DNA of 64,000 nucleotides from Providencia alcalifaciens (GCF_915403165.1 NZ_OU659204.1:2542001-2606000), one strand, 5' to 3'; shown: positions 30,528 through 41,463, numbered from the stretch's first letter. Numbers and translations: made by a program. The notes: a model not told the origin generated them from the letters alone.

Positions 30528-33500
30528 TTAACGAACCACTTCCAACTGACCATCAGAGTAACCCGTTGCACGCCATTCTGGCACATACATGGATTCCACT
30601 TGTGGCACTGGTTTGTTATACACACCCGGCGTTACCGCGCGAGCTAAATAAACCAGTGTGGTTGGACGATATTGCTGAACTTCCACTGCCGCCACAAAAC
30701 GGTCATCACGGTATTCCATATGACGAATCTGCGACTGCTGCATATCATCAATCATCTCTTGCAGATTTGGTGCTGATTCGCTGAGGTTAGCACTACTGTT
30801 AGCTAAGTTTTGGTTTTCCAACTCTAAGCCCGCAGGTAATAAATCCACCACCAGTGCATCAGGGACAGTTTGGTTGGCATTCACTTCCAACTTCACCACC
30901 ACCATTTCGCCGCTTCTTAATCTATCGATTGAAATACGGTTGCCTTTCATATCGTAGTAACTGCGTTTGATATCCAGCACATTTGAGTATGGCTTCGGTG
31001 AACGCATCGGATAACCGACAACATTCAAGCGAGTATACAGTGTGCTGGTACCGCTGTTTTCAACACTATAACCATTCACTAGCTGTTGTTTAGTTAAGAA
31101 CTCACTCACTGGTTTCTCTGAAACCAATGGTGGCTCTTGACCATTGACTAGTGCTTTCCATGGTGTTTCTGTCTCATTGGCATAGAAACGACCCGCTAAG
31201 TACAGGGCATTGCTCTCTTGAGTCGAGAAATACTTCTGCGAAGTCAGGTTGTTAGACAGCGTTTGCAGTTTTTGGTCACGGGATTTTGGCATCAAGTTAT
31301 ATTCATTCAGCAATGCCACGATCATCGCATCATCACGGATTGCTGAACCGTAATCACCAATGCTGCTGTAACGTGCGCTCTGTTTCTTCATACCATCAAT
31401 AATGGCATTTTCACCACGCGCTTTATCACCCATCAGGTTTAATGCCACACCCAGTTGAACTAACGCTAAACCGCTAGTCGCATTGTTGGCTTGACCATAG
31501 ATTTGACGCAGTGCCCCTAACGGTGCTTTTTGCTGAGTCGCTAACACTAAGCCCGCATAGGCTTGGATCGCAAAACGGGATGCGTCAGGCTGATCCGTGT
31601 ACGGATAACTCACTTGGCTACCATCTTGCAGGTAACTTAACAGGCGTGCGTTAGCGTTATTCAATGCACTTTGCGGTACGGAGAAACCACGCTGATTCGC
31701 TTTGTTTAAGAAATCCGTCGCATACGCGGTTAACCAATACTCTTCACGACCCATTTTATCCCATAGAGAGAAGCTACCGTCATCACGCTGCATACTCAGT
31801 AAGTGTGGGATCCCTAACTCAATCGCTTTATGGCGATCCGCGTCAGTTTGTGAATTAATACCCAGTTTTTGCAGCTCAGCTTGTGTAGAGAACAGTGACG
31901 GATACAGCCCGCTCACCGTTTGTTCTAAACAGCCGTATGGATACGCAAACAGCTCACGAATATAGCGCGCAATTTGCAACGGTGGGCGGCTCGTTAATAG
32001 CACTTGCCCTTCCAGCGTATCTTGCTGTAAATAAGCAAAATCATTGGTTGGTAATGACCAAATTTCACCCGGCTCAATCGCGGTAGCAAATGCCACGGTT
32101 TCTGCCGGTTGTGCTGGTCGCACGCCCACTTTCCAACTATTTTTGTACTCTTTCTCCGCTTCCCCTTCGACTTTCACGCCGTTGATGGTCATTGAGAGTT
32201 CGCCTTCACCAAAACCATAATCGGCACTGACTGGCAACGTCACTGTAGTACGTTTTCCTTTGGTCAGTTCGATATCACGGGTTGGTGCGCCGTCTAATTT
32301 CACCATGCCTGACGCTTTGAATGTGACTGTCACATTCTGGGTGTTGTCGGTCATATTGGTAAGATCTAACGCGAAGTAAGACTTGTCGCCACTCGCCATA
32401 AAGCGAGGCATCGACATTTGCGTCACTAATGGTGCCGCTACAACGACTTTACTGTCCGCATGACCAAAATCTTTTTGGTTCCATGCTTGCGCCATTAAGC
32501 GTAATTCCCCGTTAAAATCAGGGATTGCTAGCGTAATTTCACCTTCGCCATTTTTGTCTAAGATGACAGGTTGCGCTTGTTCCGCAATGATTTGCACCTC
32601 TGTTAGAGGCTTCATACCACCACGTTCCAGCGCTGCATCTTCACCATCACCACCAAAGCGCAGGTTGGCTAACTTGCCTTGACCTTCAATTAAGTGGCCA
32701 TACACATCATATTGGTCAACACTGTAGCGCTTACGACCAAAGAAAGCATCGTATGGATCTGGTGTTTTGAAATCGGTGATATTCAGGACGCCCGTATCGA
32801 CCGCAGACAGCAACACGTTCACTTTTTCAGGCAATGGTTTGCCATCTTGAGAAGTGGCTTTGATCTTCACTTTCAGATCTTCATTTGGACGCATTTTTGT
32901 CGGTGCGTTCAGCGCCAATGCAATCTTACGATTTTCATCGGCTAGCGGCAGATGTAATACCCCAACGGCACGTTTGACGGTCGCTTCTTTAGAGTCATCC
33001 CCCGGACGAACAACTACCGCAGAGATATATAAATCATGGCGCGCCCACTCTTTATTCACCGGCACTTCCACATCTAACCCACCCGCTGGGACATCAATTT
33101 CCTGCCACCATAATGGCGCACTGCTAGATTCAAGCAGAATGTAACCTTTACCTGCTTTTGGTGCTTCGATGCGGACTTTGGCTTTTTCACCCGGTAAGTA
33201 TGCTGGCTTGTTCAAGCTTAATTTCACTTGGTCAGGGCGAACGGAACCGCTGCCTCCGGTATTATCTTGCCAAGAGAATCCTGCCCAGAACTGAATGCTG
33301 CTGACTAGCTCATTTTCAGGGTTGGTAATTTCTAAACGGAATGAACCCCAATCTACTGGGAACGAGATCTTCGCGGTGCCATCTTTCGCGATAGAAATAT
33401 TCTCATTCGCTACGACTAAATCTTTCTGATCGTAGTTAGAAACCCAACCGCCACTTTCTGACCAGCTCCAGTAGTAATCGCGACGCTCATACACTAAACG

Positions 33501-35567
33501 CGCAGTCAGGTTTTCCGCTGCCAGTTTATGCCCTGCCATATCTGACATGACAATCTCAAACTCAGCTAATGAATTTTCATCGACGTTATAACGCTTCGCG
33601 TAGCGGTCTGTACGGTAATCGTAGATCTCTTTTTTCTCAAAGAGAGGACGAATACCCACCAATTTTTTCGCTGGCCAAATCGCTTGCTCAGCACGGCGAG
33701 TCACTGGGCGACCACCTGCCTCTAATAGGCTAGCTTGCAGAACTGCCGTAATCGGGGAGCGCGTTGATTCCCAGTTGCTTTGCGGCAAGGAAATCACAGT
33801 TTCGCCGCTACCATCTAAGGTTAAGTCAAACTCATCCAGTTTACGTGGTAAACCTTCTTCATTAGTCGCGCCGAATTCAAAGCCCGGCAATTTCGCAACC
33901 GCCTCACGATTAGCTTTCAGCAACACTTGCCCTTGCAACTGGTTATCCGCTGCTGGAGCGCCGTAGAGGTAACGGCCTTTAATATCAAAGTCAACTGGCT
34001 GCGAACTTAATACCGGCTTCTCACTGCCTGTAATATCCAGCGCCATGCGCTCTGGCATAAAATCTTCAACATTGAATTTGTAATAACGTTGTGGTGAACC
34101 ATCACCTAAATCAAAACGCAGTGACCAGCCACCTGTTTCGGCATTTTTCGGGATCTCTAGCTGGTACTGGTACAGACCATCTTGTTTTTCATCACCTTGC
34201 CATACAAAGCTCTTGTAGACCTGACCATCCGTCTTTAAGACATCCACTTTGACTGGCTGAGATTTCACAGGCTGACCATCGCCATCACGTAGTAAACCAT
34301 TCACTAGCAGTAATTCACCCGGACGATATAAATCACGAGGGCCGAATACAAAGAACTGCTTTGCATAGCCTGAAGGGCCTGAGATATCAAACTCAGACAG
34401 GTCTAATGCGGGTTGAGTCAAGTCAATCATACTGGTTTGCCCTTCGTGGGTCGCCAGTAATAATTTGCCGCCAGCCAGTTTGTCTAACTGGGCATGACCG
34501 TCACCATCCGTGGTGCCTTTGGTGACTAATTGGCCTTTCTCATCCAAAATACGCAGCTCGACGCCTTTAATCGCCGAACCTTTGGCTAATGATTGGGTGA
34601 AAATATCCACACGGTCATGGTAGCTATGTAATGACACGCCGATATCACTGAGCGTAAAGACAGTCGCAGGGAATTGATAACTGTAGCTACCCGCTTTTTG
34701 CATGATCGCTAAATAAACACCATCTTGTTGCAGCTCTTTGATATCTTTTAATGGCAACAGAATGGATTGGCGGGTGTTTTTATCTGGGTTTAAATCGAAA
34801 CGCCCCGTGTAGGCTAATTCGACTTTGTCGAGGAATTCATCGGAATACCAATATTCATAATTACTGCGGTATTGCCACATCGCAAGGAATTGCGGTAATT
34901 GTTTTTCATCGACACGGAAGAAATTCACGTCGATTTTATCCACGTTCAGCGCGATAACTGGCAAGCCTTGGGCAACTTTGCTTGGTAGTAAAGAGCCTTT
35001 ACTTGCGAACCCAACGGTTGGAATAATTTGCGCCGTTTGGAATTTCTTCTCAAAGCTGTTGTTGATGGTGCGTTCGTTGACCGCTTTCACTCCCGGATTA
35101 ACCGAAAGATTTAATTCTTTTGATGGCGGTAGATGGCGGAAACGTAATTCCATCTGGTTATCAGATAGTTCCCAATCTCCATCCAGCTTGCCTGATTTTA
35201 CATCCACCAGATTCAAATACTGACCAAAATTTTGATTTGGTTGTAAAGGCACCGAGAATGTCACGACCATGGCGCTCGCACCATCTAGCTGCAATTCCGA
35301 GGCATCCAAAATTTCCAGATCTTTCCCGGCATATTTCTTCACTAACTCTTCATTGGAAAGCTTAGGCGCTGCCTGTTTTTGTTCTGCAACAGGCGCTGTT
35401 TTGGTACTTGTTTCTGCCGTTGAGGTGGAGACATTACTCTCTTTTTTCGTGGTATCGTCAGTATTATCGCAGCCCGCTAATGCCATAACGGACGCTAAGG
35501 CTAATGCTACATAACGCTTTTTCGTTTTTAGACCCGCCAATGAAGTCCAACTTGATTGTTGTTTCAT
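30528..35567 (-). CDS. yfhM: Bacterial alpha-2-macroglobulin lipoprotein YfhM
   Basis: Periplasmic protease trap: cleavage of a bait region triggers covalent capture of the protease. The 1679-residue product is a lipoprotein (lipobox MALAGC, lipidated C33) made of serial macroglobulin domains (about 60-1150) and a thiol-ester domain. The thioester motif CLEQ is intact, with C1213 in YPYGCLEQTVSGLYPSLF, so the trap should be covalent. The C-terminal receptor-like domain ends in VPEWRATGYSDGQLEVVR. It is slightly longer than E. coli YfhM (1653). The bait region cannot be placed with certainty. Followed by pbpC, as in many proteobacteria. Confidence 0.96.
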   Translation of the reverse strand: MKQQSSWTSLAGLKTKKRYVALALASVMALAGCDNTDDTTKKESNVSTSTAETSTKTAPVAEQKQAAPKLSNEELVKKYAGKDLEILDASELQLDGASAMVVTFSVPLQPNQNFGQYLNLVDVKSGKLDGDWELSDNQMELRFRHLPPSKELNLSVNPGVKAVNERTINNSFEKKFQTAQIIPTVGFASKGSLLPSKVAQGLPVIALNVDKIDVNFFRVDEKQLPQFLAMWQYRSNYEYWYSDEFLDKVELAYTGRFDLNPDKNTRQSILLPLKDIKELQQDGVYLAIMQKAGSYSYQFPATVFTLSDIGVSLHSYHDRVDIFTQSLAKGSAIKGVELRILDEKGQLVTKGTTDGDGHAQLDKLAGGKLLLATHEGQTSMIDLTQPALDLSEFDISGPSGYAKQFFVFGPRDLYRPGELLLVNGLLRDGDGQPVKSQPVKVDVLKTDGQVYKSFVWQGDEKQDGLYQYQLEIPKNAETGGWSLRFDLGDGSPQRYYKFNVEDFMPERMALDITGSEKPVLSSQPVDFDIKGRYLYGAPAADNQLQGQVLLKANREAVAKLPGFEFGATNEEGLPRKLDEFDLTLDGSGETVISLPQSNWESTRSPITAVLQASLLEAGGRPVTRRAEQAIWPAKKLVGIRPLFEKKEIYDYRTDRYAKRYNVDENSLAEFEIVMSDMAGHKLAAENLTARLVYERRDYYWSWSESGGWVSNYDQKDLVVANENISIAKDGTAKISFPVDWGSFRLEITNPENELVSSIQFWAGFSWQDNTGGSGSVRPDQVKLSLNKPAYLPGEKAKVRIEAPKAGKGYILLESSSAPLWWQEIDVPAGGLDVEVPVNKEWARHDLYISAVVVRPGDDSKEATVKRAVGVLHLPLADENRKIALALNAPTKMRPNEDLKVKIKATSQDGKPLPEKVNVLLSAVDTGVLNITDFKTPDPYDAFFGRKRYSVDQYDVYGHLIEGQGKLANLRFGGDGEDAALERGGMKPLTEVQIIAEQAQPVILDKNGEGEITLAIPDFNGELRLMAQAWNQKDFGHADSKVVVAAPLVTQMSMPRFMASGDKSYFALDLTNMTDNTQNVTVTFKASGMVKLDGAPTRDIELTKGKRTTVTLPVSADYGFGEGELSMTINGVKVEGEAEKEYKNSWKVGVRPAQPAETVAFATAIEPGEIWSLPTNDFAYLQQDTLEGQVLLTSRPPLQIARYIRELFAYPYGCLEQTVSGLYPSLFSTQAELQKLGINSQTDADRHKAIELGIPHLLSMQRDDGSFSLWDKMGREEYWLTAYATDFLNKANQRGFSVPQSALNNANARLLSYLQDGSQVSYPYTDQPDASRFAIQAYAGLVLATQQKAPLGALRQIYGQANNATSGLALVQLGVALNLMGDKARGENAIIDGMKKQSARYSSIGDYGSAIRDDAMIVALLNEYNLMPKSRDQKLQTLSNNLTSQKYFSTQESNALYLAGRFYANETETPWKALVNGQEPPLVSEKPVSEFLTKQQLVNGYSVENSGTSTLYTRLNVVGYPMRSPKPYSNVLDIKRSYYDMKGNRISIDRLRSGEMVVVKLEVNANQTVPDALVVDLLPAGLELENQNLANSSANLSESAPNLQEMIDDMQQSQIRHMEYRDDRFVAAVEVQQYRPTTLVYLARAVTPGVYNKPVPQVESMYVPEWRATGYSDGQLEVVR

Positions 35568-35758
35568 TACCGCCCCATCCCTTATTAAGTTAATTTATTA
35601 TGTTCATGAAGCCCAAGAAATTCCTTGAACTTAAATACGTTGCGATGATTGAGCTTAGTGTGTAATCCGCAATAATAAGTATGCGCATTAATTGAAAGCA
35701 TAATTTAACAGAATGTAACACCAACACCTATCAGACAAAACGGAAAAAATAGCATGAA

Positions 35759-35793
35759 AAAATAAAGACGCGGAGACGTCCGGTCTTTATTTT
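35759..35793 (-). terminator. Terminator of the sseB-like gene
   Basis: Eleven-base arms AAAATAAAGAC and GTCTTTATTTT surround an inner CGGA-GACG-TCCG stem. It lies 15 bases after the stop codon. Both strands get a T-run, so it could work in both directions. Confidence 0.85.
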
Positions 35794-35807
35794 GAATAAG
35801 GAGAGAA

Positions 35808-36260
35808 TTAGATATTTTTGATGGGAATACTGTCGCGCAGGAAGCTGCCTAATCGGCGTTGATAAAATGGCGCAACGTGCTGGGTAATAAAGTGACTTAA
35901 GCCTTTTTCGTCTTCATTAACGATGCAAAAATCAATGGATTCATCCTCATCGATATATTCGCATGCGGTTGCGCCAGCTTCTTGAATAACTTCATCGATA
36001 TTTTCTGCGCCTGGGACAAATTCCAACGCTATCATCAAAATATCATCAAATTGTTCATCTTCCACTTCTTGAACCGAAACAATAAACGCGCGTCGTATGA
36101 CTTTATGTTGTTTAAAAAATTCACTGAGCGCCGCTGTCAATTCTTCAGGTTCTTGTTCGAGAACGCTTAATTTTAATGAAGAGCCTTCTGGCACCGTGAG
36201 TTCAGTAAACTGAACATCGGATTGCGAGTCTGTTGTTAGGTTTTGGGATTGTTGCGTCAT
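35808..36260 (-). CDS. SseB-like protein, C-terminal domain only
   Basis: E. coli SseB (about 258 residues, tied to serine sensitivity; molecular role not settled) has two domains. This 150-residue product aligns only with the second half: KVIRRAFIVSVQEVED, IDEVIQEAGATACEYIDEDE, DFCIVNEDEKGLSHFITQHV and APFYQRRLGSFLRDS. The first 25 residues are polar and unrelated. The gene starts 113 bases after pepB, too little room for a lost first half. It is very acidic. Position between pepB and yfhM is that of sseB, so it is the orthologue in shortened form; sseA is missing. A natural single-domain form is more likely than a decayed gene because the frame is clean. Confidence 0.85.
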   Translation of the reverse strand: MTQQSQNLTTDSQSDVQFTELTVPEGSSLKLSVLEQEPEELTAALSEFFKQHKVIRRAFIVSVQEVEDEQFDDILMIALEFVPGAENIDEVIQEAGATACEYIDEDESIDFCIVNEDEKGLSHFITQHVAPFYQRRLGSFLRDSIPIKNI

Positions 36261-36320
36261 TCAATATCCTCTACAACCAAAAATAATATCGTCTAAATTC
36301 AAAAACCATTCATGTTAAAG

Positions 36321-36359
36321 AAAAAATCGCAGGTTGCATTGATTGCATCACTGCGATTT
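36321..36359 (-). terminator. Terminator of pepB
   Basis: On the minus strand AAATCGCAG, an 18-base loop with a small TGCA/TGCA inner pairing and CTGCGATTT are followed by a T-run, 14 bases after the pepB stop codon. Confidence 0.8.
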
Positions 36360-36373
36360 CATTATAACGCGAA

Positions 36374-37669
36374 TTATTTTGATTTTTTGAGAAGTAAGTT
36401 GGCTAATGTTCTCACACCAATACCAGTTGCCCCTTCAGCCCATAAACTCACTGGCGATTTACGGTAAGTTGCTGAACAATCGATATGTACCCAGTTTTGA
36501 CGATAATTTTCAACAAAGTGAGATAAGAAAGCCGCCGCTGTGCTTGCACCCGCAGTATGCGAAGGCGCTGCAATGTTGTTCAGATCAGCAAAGCCAGAAG
36601 GCAGTTGTTGGCGGTGGAATTCAGCTAATGGTAAGCGCCAGAATAATTCGAACTCTTCATCTGAGGCTGACATTAATTCTGCCACTAATTTGTCATCGAA
36701 GCTTAGTACGGAGTGGTAGTCATTACCCACAGCTGTTTTCGCAGCCCCTGTTAAGGTTGCCGCATCGATTAATAACGTTGGTTTCTCTTTGCATGCATCG
36801 ATTAAACCATCCGCTAAAACTAAACGCCCTTCTGCGTCCGTGTTCATGATTTCAACGGATTTGCCATTACGATAGCGGATAATATCCCCTAATTTAAAGG
36901 CATTAGCGCTAACCATGTTGTCTGCGATGCACAGGAATAGTTTTACGCGCTTGGTTAAACCACGAGTAATTGCGAGTGCTAAAGAACCCACTAACGTTGC
37001 TGCACCGCCCATATCAGATTTCATTGAATTCATTGAGGCGGATGGTTTGATGCTATAGCCCCCTGAATCGAAGGTAATACCTTTACCCACTAAACAGGCA
37101 AATACCGGCGCTTTCTCATCTTTACCTGGGTTGTAATCCAATGCTAGCAATACTGGAGGGCGGCTAGACCCACGACCCACAGTATGAATACCTGCATAAC
37201 CTTGTTCTAATAAGTCATCGCCTTTGACAATGCGGTAACTGATATCTTGAGCGCCCACTTTGCACAGTAAATCGATTGAACGCTGAGCCAGTTGCTCAGG
37301 GCCTAATTCTTCCGCTGGCGCATTGATAATATCGCGAACCCAATCAATGGTATTGATACGTTGCTCTAATTCTTTACGATCTGCTTCTTGCAGAGCTGGC
37401 CATTCAATGGTTCTCGCCCCTTTTGGTGCACGAAAACCTTGCCAAAATGCCCAACTTTTTTCTAAATCCCAACCTTCACCCGTTAATGAAACATTGCGAA
37501 TGCCTTGGCTATCTAACTTACGACCCGCACTTTGTACGGCACACAGTTTACCCGGATGCTTAAGGTGGATAGTCATGCCTTTATCGTTTGAACTTAATAG
37601 AGCGCCTTCACCCCAGCATGGTGCTGCAGGTTCGCATGTAATCATGACTGGCATAATTTGTTTGGTCAT
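36374..37669 (-). CDS. pepB: Aminopeptidase B (M17 leucyl aminopeptidase family)
   Basis: Cytoplasmic metallo-exopeptidase releasing N-terminal residues from short peptides. The 431-residue product shows the M17 metal and active-site blocks: [37 protein letters not shown], the signature [17 protein letters not shown] and [40 protein letters not shown] matches PepB rather than PepA. The frame runs seven codons further up (37690), but GTGAGAAAAATA lies before the ATG at 37669, so I prefer that start. In E. coli it is the last gene of the isc transcript; here iscX is followed by its own terminator. Confidence 0.93.
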   Translation of the reverse strand: MTKQIMPVMITCEPAAPCWGEGALLSSNDKGMTIHLKHPGKLCAVQSAGRKLDSQGIRNVSLTGEGWDLEKSWAFWQGFRAPKGARTIEWPALQEADRKELEQRINTIDWVRDIINAPAEELGPEQLAQRSIDLLCKVGAQDISYRIVKGDDLLEQGYAGIHTVGRGSSRPPVLLALDYNPGKDEKAPVFACLVGKGITFDSGGYSIKPSASMNSMKSDMGGAATLVGSLALAITRGLTKRVKLFLCIADNMVSANAFKLGDIIRYRNGKSVEIMNTDAEGRLVLADGLIDACKEKPTLLIDAATLTGAAKTAVGNDYHSVLSFDDKLVAELMSASDEEFELFWRLPLAEFHRQQLPSGFADLNNIAAPSHTAGASTAAAFLSHFVENYRQNWVHIDCSATYRKSPVSLWAEGATGIGVRTLANLLLKKSK

Positions 37670-37860
37670 TATTTTTCTCACTTTATCCACTAAGTTGATT
37701 ATTGCGGGATCTTGAATTTAGCTTATCACTTTCTGCTATCAATCTTTGCTAATTCGCCAACTATACCCTAAAAATGGCAATGTTATTGAGTTTAGTTTCT
37801 ATCGAACCAATAGGTTATTTTAAAGCATTTCACTTACTGATATCTCTTGCCGCAGACGAA

Positions 37861-37901
37861 AAAAAACCGGATGCAACCTATTCAGCGCTATCCGGTTTTT
37901 T
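37861..37901 (-). terminator. Terminator of the isc operon
   Basis: Eleven-base arms AAAAAACCGGA and TCCGGTTTTTT enclose a 19-base loop, 12 bases after the iscX stop codon. The T-run exists on both strands. Confidence 0.88.
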
Positions 37902-37912
37902 ATCCACGAAAA

Positions 37913-38113
37913 TTATTCGTACTCGTCCAGCCAGACTAACAGAATAGCTTCGAGGATTTTCTCGTTAGATTTTTGCGGGTCATCCTCAAAATCTTCTAAG
38001 TCGCAGATCCATTGATGCATGTCCGTGAAACGCACGGTTTTTGGATCTGTATCCGGGTAAGCATCATAGAGTGCCTCACCGATTTCACGACTGTTTGTCC
38101 ACTTTAGGCTCAT
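37913..38113 (-). CDS. iscX: Iron-sulfur assembly protein IscX
   Basis: Small acidic partner of IscS that binds iron and tunes cluster assembly. The 66-residue product matches IscX in length and in [40 protein letters not shown] and [10 protein letters not shown]. It lies 36 bases after fdx on the same strand and closes the isc operon. Confidence 0.96.
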   Translation of the reverse strand: MSLKWTNSREIGEALYDAYPDTDPKTVRFTDMHQWICDLEDFEDDPQKSNEKILEAILLVWLDEYE

Positions 38114-38149
38114 AGCTACCTCACTCTATTCAATGGCATGCAAGCAAAC

Positions 38150-38482
38150 TCACTCTCTAGCGTGGTTAATAGTGTATCGAGGGAGCTCAACCACGAGATC
38201 CTCATCGGTCACTACTGCTTGACAACTTAAGCGGCTTTCAGGTTCTAGGCCCCATGCTTTATCTAGCATGTCATCTTCAAGCTCGCTGCTTTCTTCTAGA
38301 GAGTCAAAGCCTTCGCGAACGATGCAGTGACAAGTCGTACATGCACAGGATTTTTCGCAGGCATGGTCGATTTCAATTCCATTGCGCAGTGCTACGTCTA
38401 AAATAGATTCGCCCTCTTGTGCTTCGACTACAGCACCTTCTGGACATAACGTACTATGAGGTAAAAAAACGATTTTAGGCAT
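38150..38482 (-). CDS. fdx: [2Fe-2S] ferredoxin Fdx
   Basis: Electron donor for iron-sulfur cluster assembly. The 110-residue product has cluster ligands C42, C48, C51 and C87 in HACEKSCACTTCHC and SRLSCQAVV; the extra C46 is also conserved in enteric Fdx. It starts two bases after hscA ends, so translation is coupled. Confidence 0.97.
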   Translation of the reverse strand: MPKIVFLPHSTLCPEGAVVEAQEGESILDVALRNGIEIDHACEKSCACTTCHCIVREGFDSLEESSELEDDMLDKAWGLEPESRLSCQAVVTDEDLVVELPRYTINHARE

Positions 38483-38484
38483 AA

Positions 38485-40353
38485 TTATATCTCATCCACA
38501 GAATGGCCTGACAGCGCCTGACGAATAGATGCATCCATTCGGCGAGCGGCAAATTCTTGGGATTTCTTATCCAGTTGTTTAATTGCATTTTCAATAACAG
38601 TAGGGTCTGTACCTTCTACTGCTTGGATTAACTCATTGACCGCATTATCAATTTCTGTCTCTTCGGTTGGAGTCAGTAAATGTGCATCTTGCTCTAATGC
38701 GCTCGTTAAACTTTCAAGCACTCTTGCTGCTTCAACTTTTTGCTCCGCTAGGCGGCGCGCATTTAAATCATCTTGCGCGTTAGTCATTGAATCTTTAATC
38801 ATGGTTGAAATTTCGGTGTCAGTTAAACCGTAGGATGGCTTAACTTGAATCGATGCGGCAACACCTGTGGATTTTTCCATGGCACTCACGCTGAGTAAAC
38901 CATCCGCATCCACTTGGAATGTGACTCGAATATGTGCGCCACCTGCCGCCATTGGTGGAATGTCACGCAGTGTAAAGCGGGCTAATGAACGACAATCCGA
39001 AACCATTTCACGCTCACCTTGTACAACGTGAACGCTCATGGCGGTTTGCCCATCTTTAAATGTTGTGAACTCTTGCGCACGGGCGACAGGGATAGTGGTA
39101 TTTCGTGGGATCACTTTTTCCACTAAACCACCCATGGTTTCCAAACCTAATGACAGCGGGATCACATCCAATAGCAGCATGTCGCTATCCGGCTTATTCC
39201 CCACTAAAATATCGGCTTGAATTGCAGCTCCAATAGCAACAACTTTATCTGGGTCGATGGAGGTTAATGGTGTACGACCAAAAAACTCACCCACTTTTTC
39301 ACGAACTAATGGCACGCGAGTCGAGCCGCCAACCATGACCACATTTAAGACATCGTCATTTTCTACGCCAGCATCTTTTAATGCGCGACGACATGCCATT
39401 AATGTGCGTTTAATGTGGGTTTCAATCAGTGATTCAAAGGTTTCACGGCTAACTGTACCTTGCCAATTTGACCCAGTGGCAGTCTTAGGTAAAGTAATTG
39501 TTGCGGAATCAGCATCACTTAATGCGATTTTTGTTTCGGTGGCAATGTTCAATAATTGGCGCGTTAAACGGTGATCACCTTGAATGGAAAGACCCGCTTC
39601 CTGTGCAATCCACTGTGCTAATACGTGGTCAAAATCATCTCCACCCAACGCAGTGTCACCACCTGTTGCCAACACTTCAAAGACACCGCGGCTCAGGCGT
39701 AAAATCGACACGTCAAATGTACCGCCACCTAAATCATAAACGGCGATCACCCCTTCTTGACCAGAATCTAAGCCATAAGCAATCGCGGCAGCAGTAGGTT
39801 CATTCAGTAAACGTAAAACATGCAAGCCCGCCAAACGAGCGGCATCTTTGGTGCCTTGACGCTGGGCATCATCGAAATAAGCTGGAACCGTGATCACCAC
39901 GCCATCCATTTCACCGCCAAGAGTTTGCTCTGCTCGCTTTGCCAACGTTTTTAAAATATCCGCAGAAACTTGAATAGGATCCACTTGCCCTGCAGCCGTT
40001 TGAATAAATGGCAAACCATTTTCGCTAGCCGTTAGCTGATAAGGTAAATCCGGGTAACGTTTTTGAATATCGGCTAATGAGCGCCCCATCATGCGTTTCA
40101 CTGAAATCACAGTGTTGACAGGATCTTGTTCAGATAACTGTTTCGCTTCCCAACCCACAATGCGGTTATCTGCTTGATAATTGACTACAGAAGGAAGCAA
40201 ATAGCGCCCTTGTGCATCGGGTAATGCCGCCGCTTCACCGCTACGAACTGTGGCAATCAAAGAGTGTGTTGTACCAAGATCGATCCCTGCCGCCAACTTA
40301 CGTTGGTGCGGCGCGGCGGTCATTCCGGGTTCGCTAATTTGTAATAAAGACAT
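38485..40353 (-). CDS. hscA: Iron-sulfur chaperone HscA (Hsp70 type)
   Basis: Specialised Hsp70 that acts with HscB to release clusters from IscU. The 622-residue product has the nucleotide-binding blocks [55 protein letters not shown] and [17 protein letters not shown], then the substrate-binding domain ([20 protein letters not shown]). It ends [16 protein letters not shown], as in HscA. It starts 12 bases after hscB. Confidence 0.97.
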   Translation of the reverse strand: MSLLQISEPGMTAAPHQRKLAAGIDLGTTHSLIATVRSGEAAALPDAQGRYLLPSVVNYQADNRIVGWEAKQLSEQDPVNTVISVKRMMGRSLADIQKRYPDLPYQLTASENGLPFIQTAAGQVDPIQVSADILKTLAKRAEQTLGGEMDGVVITVPAYFDDAQRQGTKDAARLAGLHVLRLLNEPTAAAIAYGLDSGQEGVIAVYDLGGGTFDVSILRLSRGVFEVLATGGDTALGGDDFDHVLAQWIAQEAGLSIQGDHRLTRQLLNIATETKIALSDADSATITLPKTATGSNWQGTVSRETFESLIETHIKRTLMACRRALKDAGVENDDVLNVVMVGGSTRVPLVREKVGEFFGRTPLTSIDPDKVVAIGAAIQADILVGNKPDSDMLLLDVIPLSLGLETMGGLVEKVIPRNTTIPVARAQEFTTFKDGQTAMSVHVVQGEREMVSDCRSLARFTLRDIPPMAAGGAHIRVTFQVDADGLLSVSAMEKSTGVAASIQVKPSYGLTDTEISTMIKDSMTNAQDDLNARRLAEQKVEAARVLESLTSALEQDAHLLTPTEETEIDNAVNELIQAVEGTDPTVIENAIKQLDKKSQEFAARRMDASIRQALSGHSVDEI

Positions 40354-40365
40354 AATCGTTTTCTC

Positions 40366-40887
40366 TTAAAAGTCGTCTAGTAACCGTTCTTCGAGTTGCT
40401 CAGCTTGTTGCTGTAACTTATCGAGAAAACGCAATTTTCGGACGGTATCAGCGGCTTTTTCCCACTGCATCGCATCGAGTTCTGAAACCATCAAGGCGCT
40501 GCGCGTCTGCTGCATTTGTTTGACATTTTTCATAAAGGCAGACACCCGTTCAAGGGCTTGCGGGCTGTTTTCGATGTTATCTAACTCTTCGCGTAATTCG
40601 AGTTGCTCCATCAGGAATGCGGTATCATGCATGGTATGTTGTTCGTTATTTATATCAAAACCATGTAGTAACAGCATATATTCCGCGCGTTTCAGCGGAT
40701 GACGAAGGGATTGATATGCCGCATTGATAGTCGCAGCATGTTGGAGTGCTTGCATTTTTTCCTGTTCTGAACAGGTTGCAAAGCGATCGGGATGATATTG
40801 TCGCTGTAATTCTTGAAAGCGATGTGTGAGTTGCTCACTGTCAATCGCGTAATTAGGGGTTAGCCCAAAAAGAGTAAAGTAATCCAT
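40366..40887 (-). CDS. hscB: Co-chaperone HscB (Hsc20)
   Basis: J-domain protein that delivers IscU to HscA and stimulates its ATPase. The 173-residue product starts [20 protein letters not shown] and has the HPD motif at 32-34 (QYHPDRF). The C-terminal helical IscU-binding domain is about 80-173. Length matches E. coli (171). A structured 112-base spacer separates it from iscA. Confidence 0.97.
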   Translation of the reverse strand: MDYFTLFGLTPNYAIDSEQLTHRFQELQRQYHPDRFATCSEQEKMQALQHAATINAAYQSLRHPLKRAEYMLLLHGFDINNEQHTMHDTAFLMEQLELREELDNIENSPQALERVSAFMKNVKQMQQTRSALMVSELDAMQWEKAADTVRKLRFLDKLQQQAEQLEERLLDDF

Positions 40888-40912
40888 AAGTGCTCAGTTT
40901 CTCGAACCGGGT

Positions 40913-40975
40913 ACCAATGTAGCTAAGCTTAGCTAAAGATCATGTGGTCATTAACGCCACGTTAGTTACATTGGT
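40913..40975 (-). other. Complex folded spacer between iscA and hscB
   Basis: ACCAATGTAGCTAA (40913-40926) pairs with TTAGTTACATTGGT (40962-40975) with a single mismatch. Competing with the left arm is a perfect 16-base palindrome TAGCTAAGCTTAGCTA (40920-40935). A GTGG/CCAC stem can form inside. The pattern fits alternative RNA folds. No T-run, so mRNA processing or stability is more likely than termination. Confidence 0.55.
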
Positions 40976-40999
40976 CAAAGTCATGCTCATTTGAAGACA

Positions 41000-41323
41000 T
41001 TATACGTGAAAACTTTCACCGCATCCGCATTCACTGTTAACGTTAGGGTTATTAAATTTAAACCCTTCGTTTAAGCCTTCTTTTACGAAATCCAGCTCAG
41101 TGCCGTCTAAATAAACCATGCTTTTGCCATCGACGATGACCTTAACACCTTTGTCTTCAAAAACGGTGTCTTCTTCATTAATTACATCAGCGAATTCAAG
41201 CACGTATGCCATTCCCGAGCAACCTGAAGTTCTTACACCCAAACGCAAGCCTTCGCCTTTACCACGATTATTCAAAAAAGATTGAATTCGTTGCGCTGCA
41301 CTTTCAGTAAGAGAAATCGACAT
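41000..41323 (-). CDS. iscA: A-type iron-sulfur carrier IscA
   Basis: Carries iron or clusters to apoproteins. The 107-residue product starts [20 protein letters not shown] and has the three ligand cysteines C35 (TSGCSGMAY), C99 and C101 ([10 protein letters not shown]). The frame continues nine codons upstream, but GAGG stands before the ATG at 41323 and the family starts there. It is the fourth gene of the isc operon, after a 204-base spacer with two stem-loops. Confidence 0.96.
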   Translation of the reverse strand: MSISLTESAAQRIQSFLNNRGKGEGLRLGVRTSGCSGMAYVLEFADVINEEDTVFEDKGVKVIVDGKSMVYLDGTELDFVKEGLNEGFKFNNPNVNSECGCGESFHV

Positions 41324-41348
41324 TGCAAACCTCACTTTAGAAACAAAC

Positions 41349-41382
41349 AAGGCAGATGCTAGAAATTATTAGCATCCGCCTT
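41349..41382 (-). other. Stem-loop (possible attenuator) between iscU and iscA
   Basis: AAGGCAGATGCTA (41349-41361) pairs with TAGCATCCGCCTT (41370-41382) with one mismatch. On the minus strand it is followed by TTGTTTGTTTC, a weak T-run. It lies just before iscA. Confidence 0.5.
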
Positions 41383-41463
41383 CAAATCATCGGTACAACT
41401 CATTATATTTAAAGTTGCATAATAAATACATCTTTAATTAATTTGAGTTTAACTATCAGTCGT

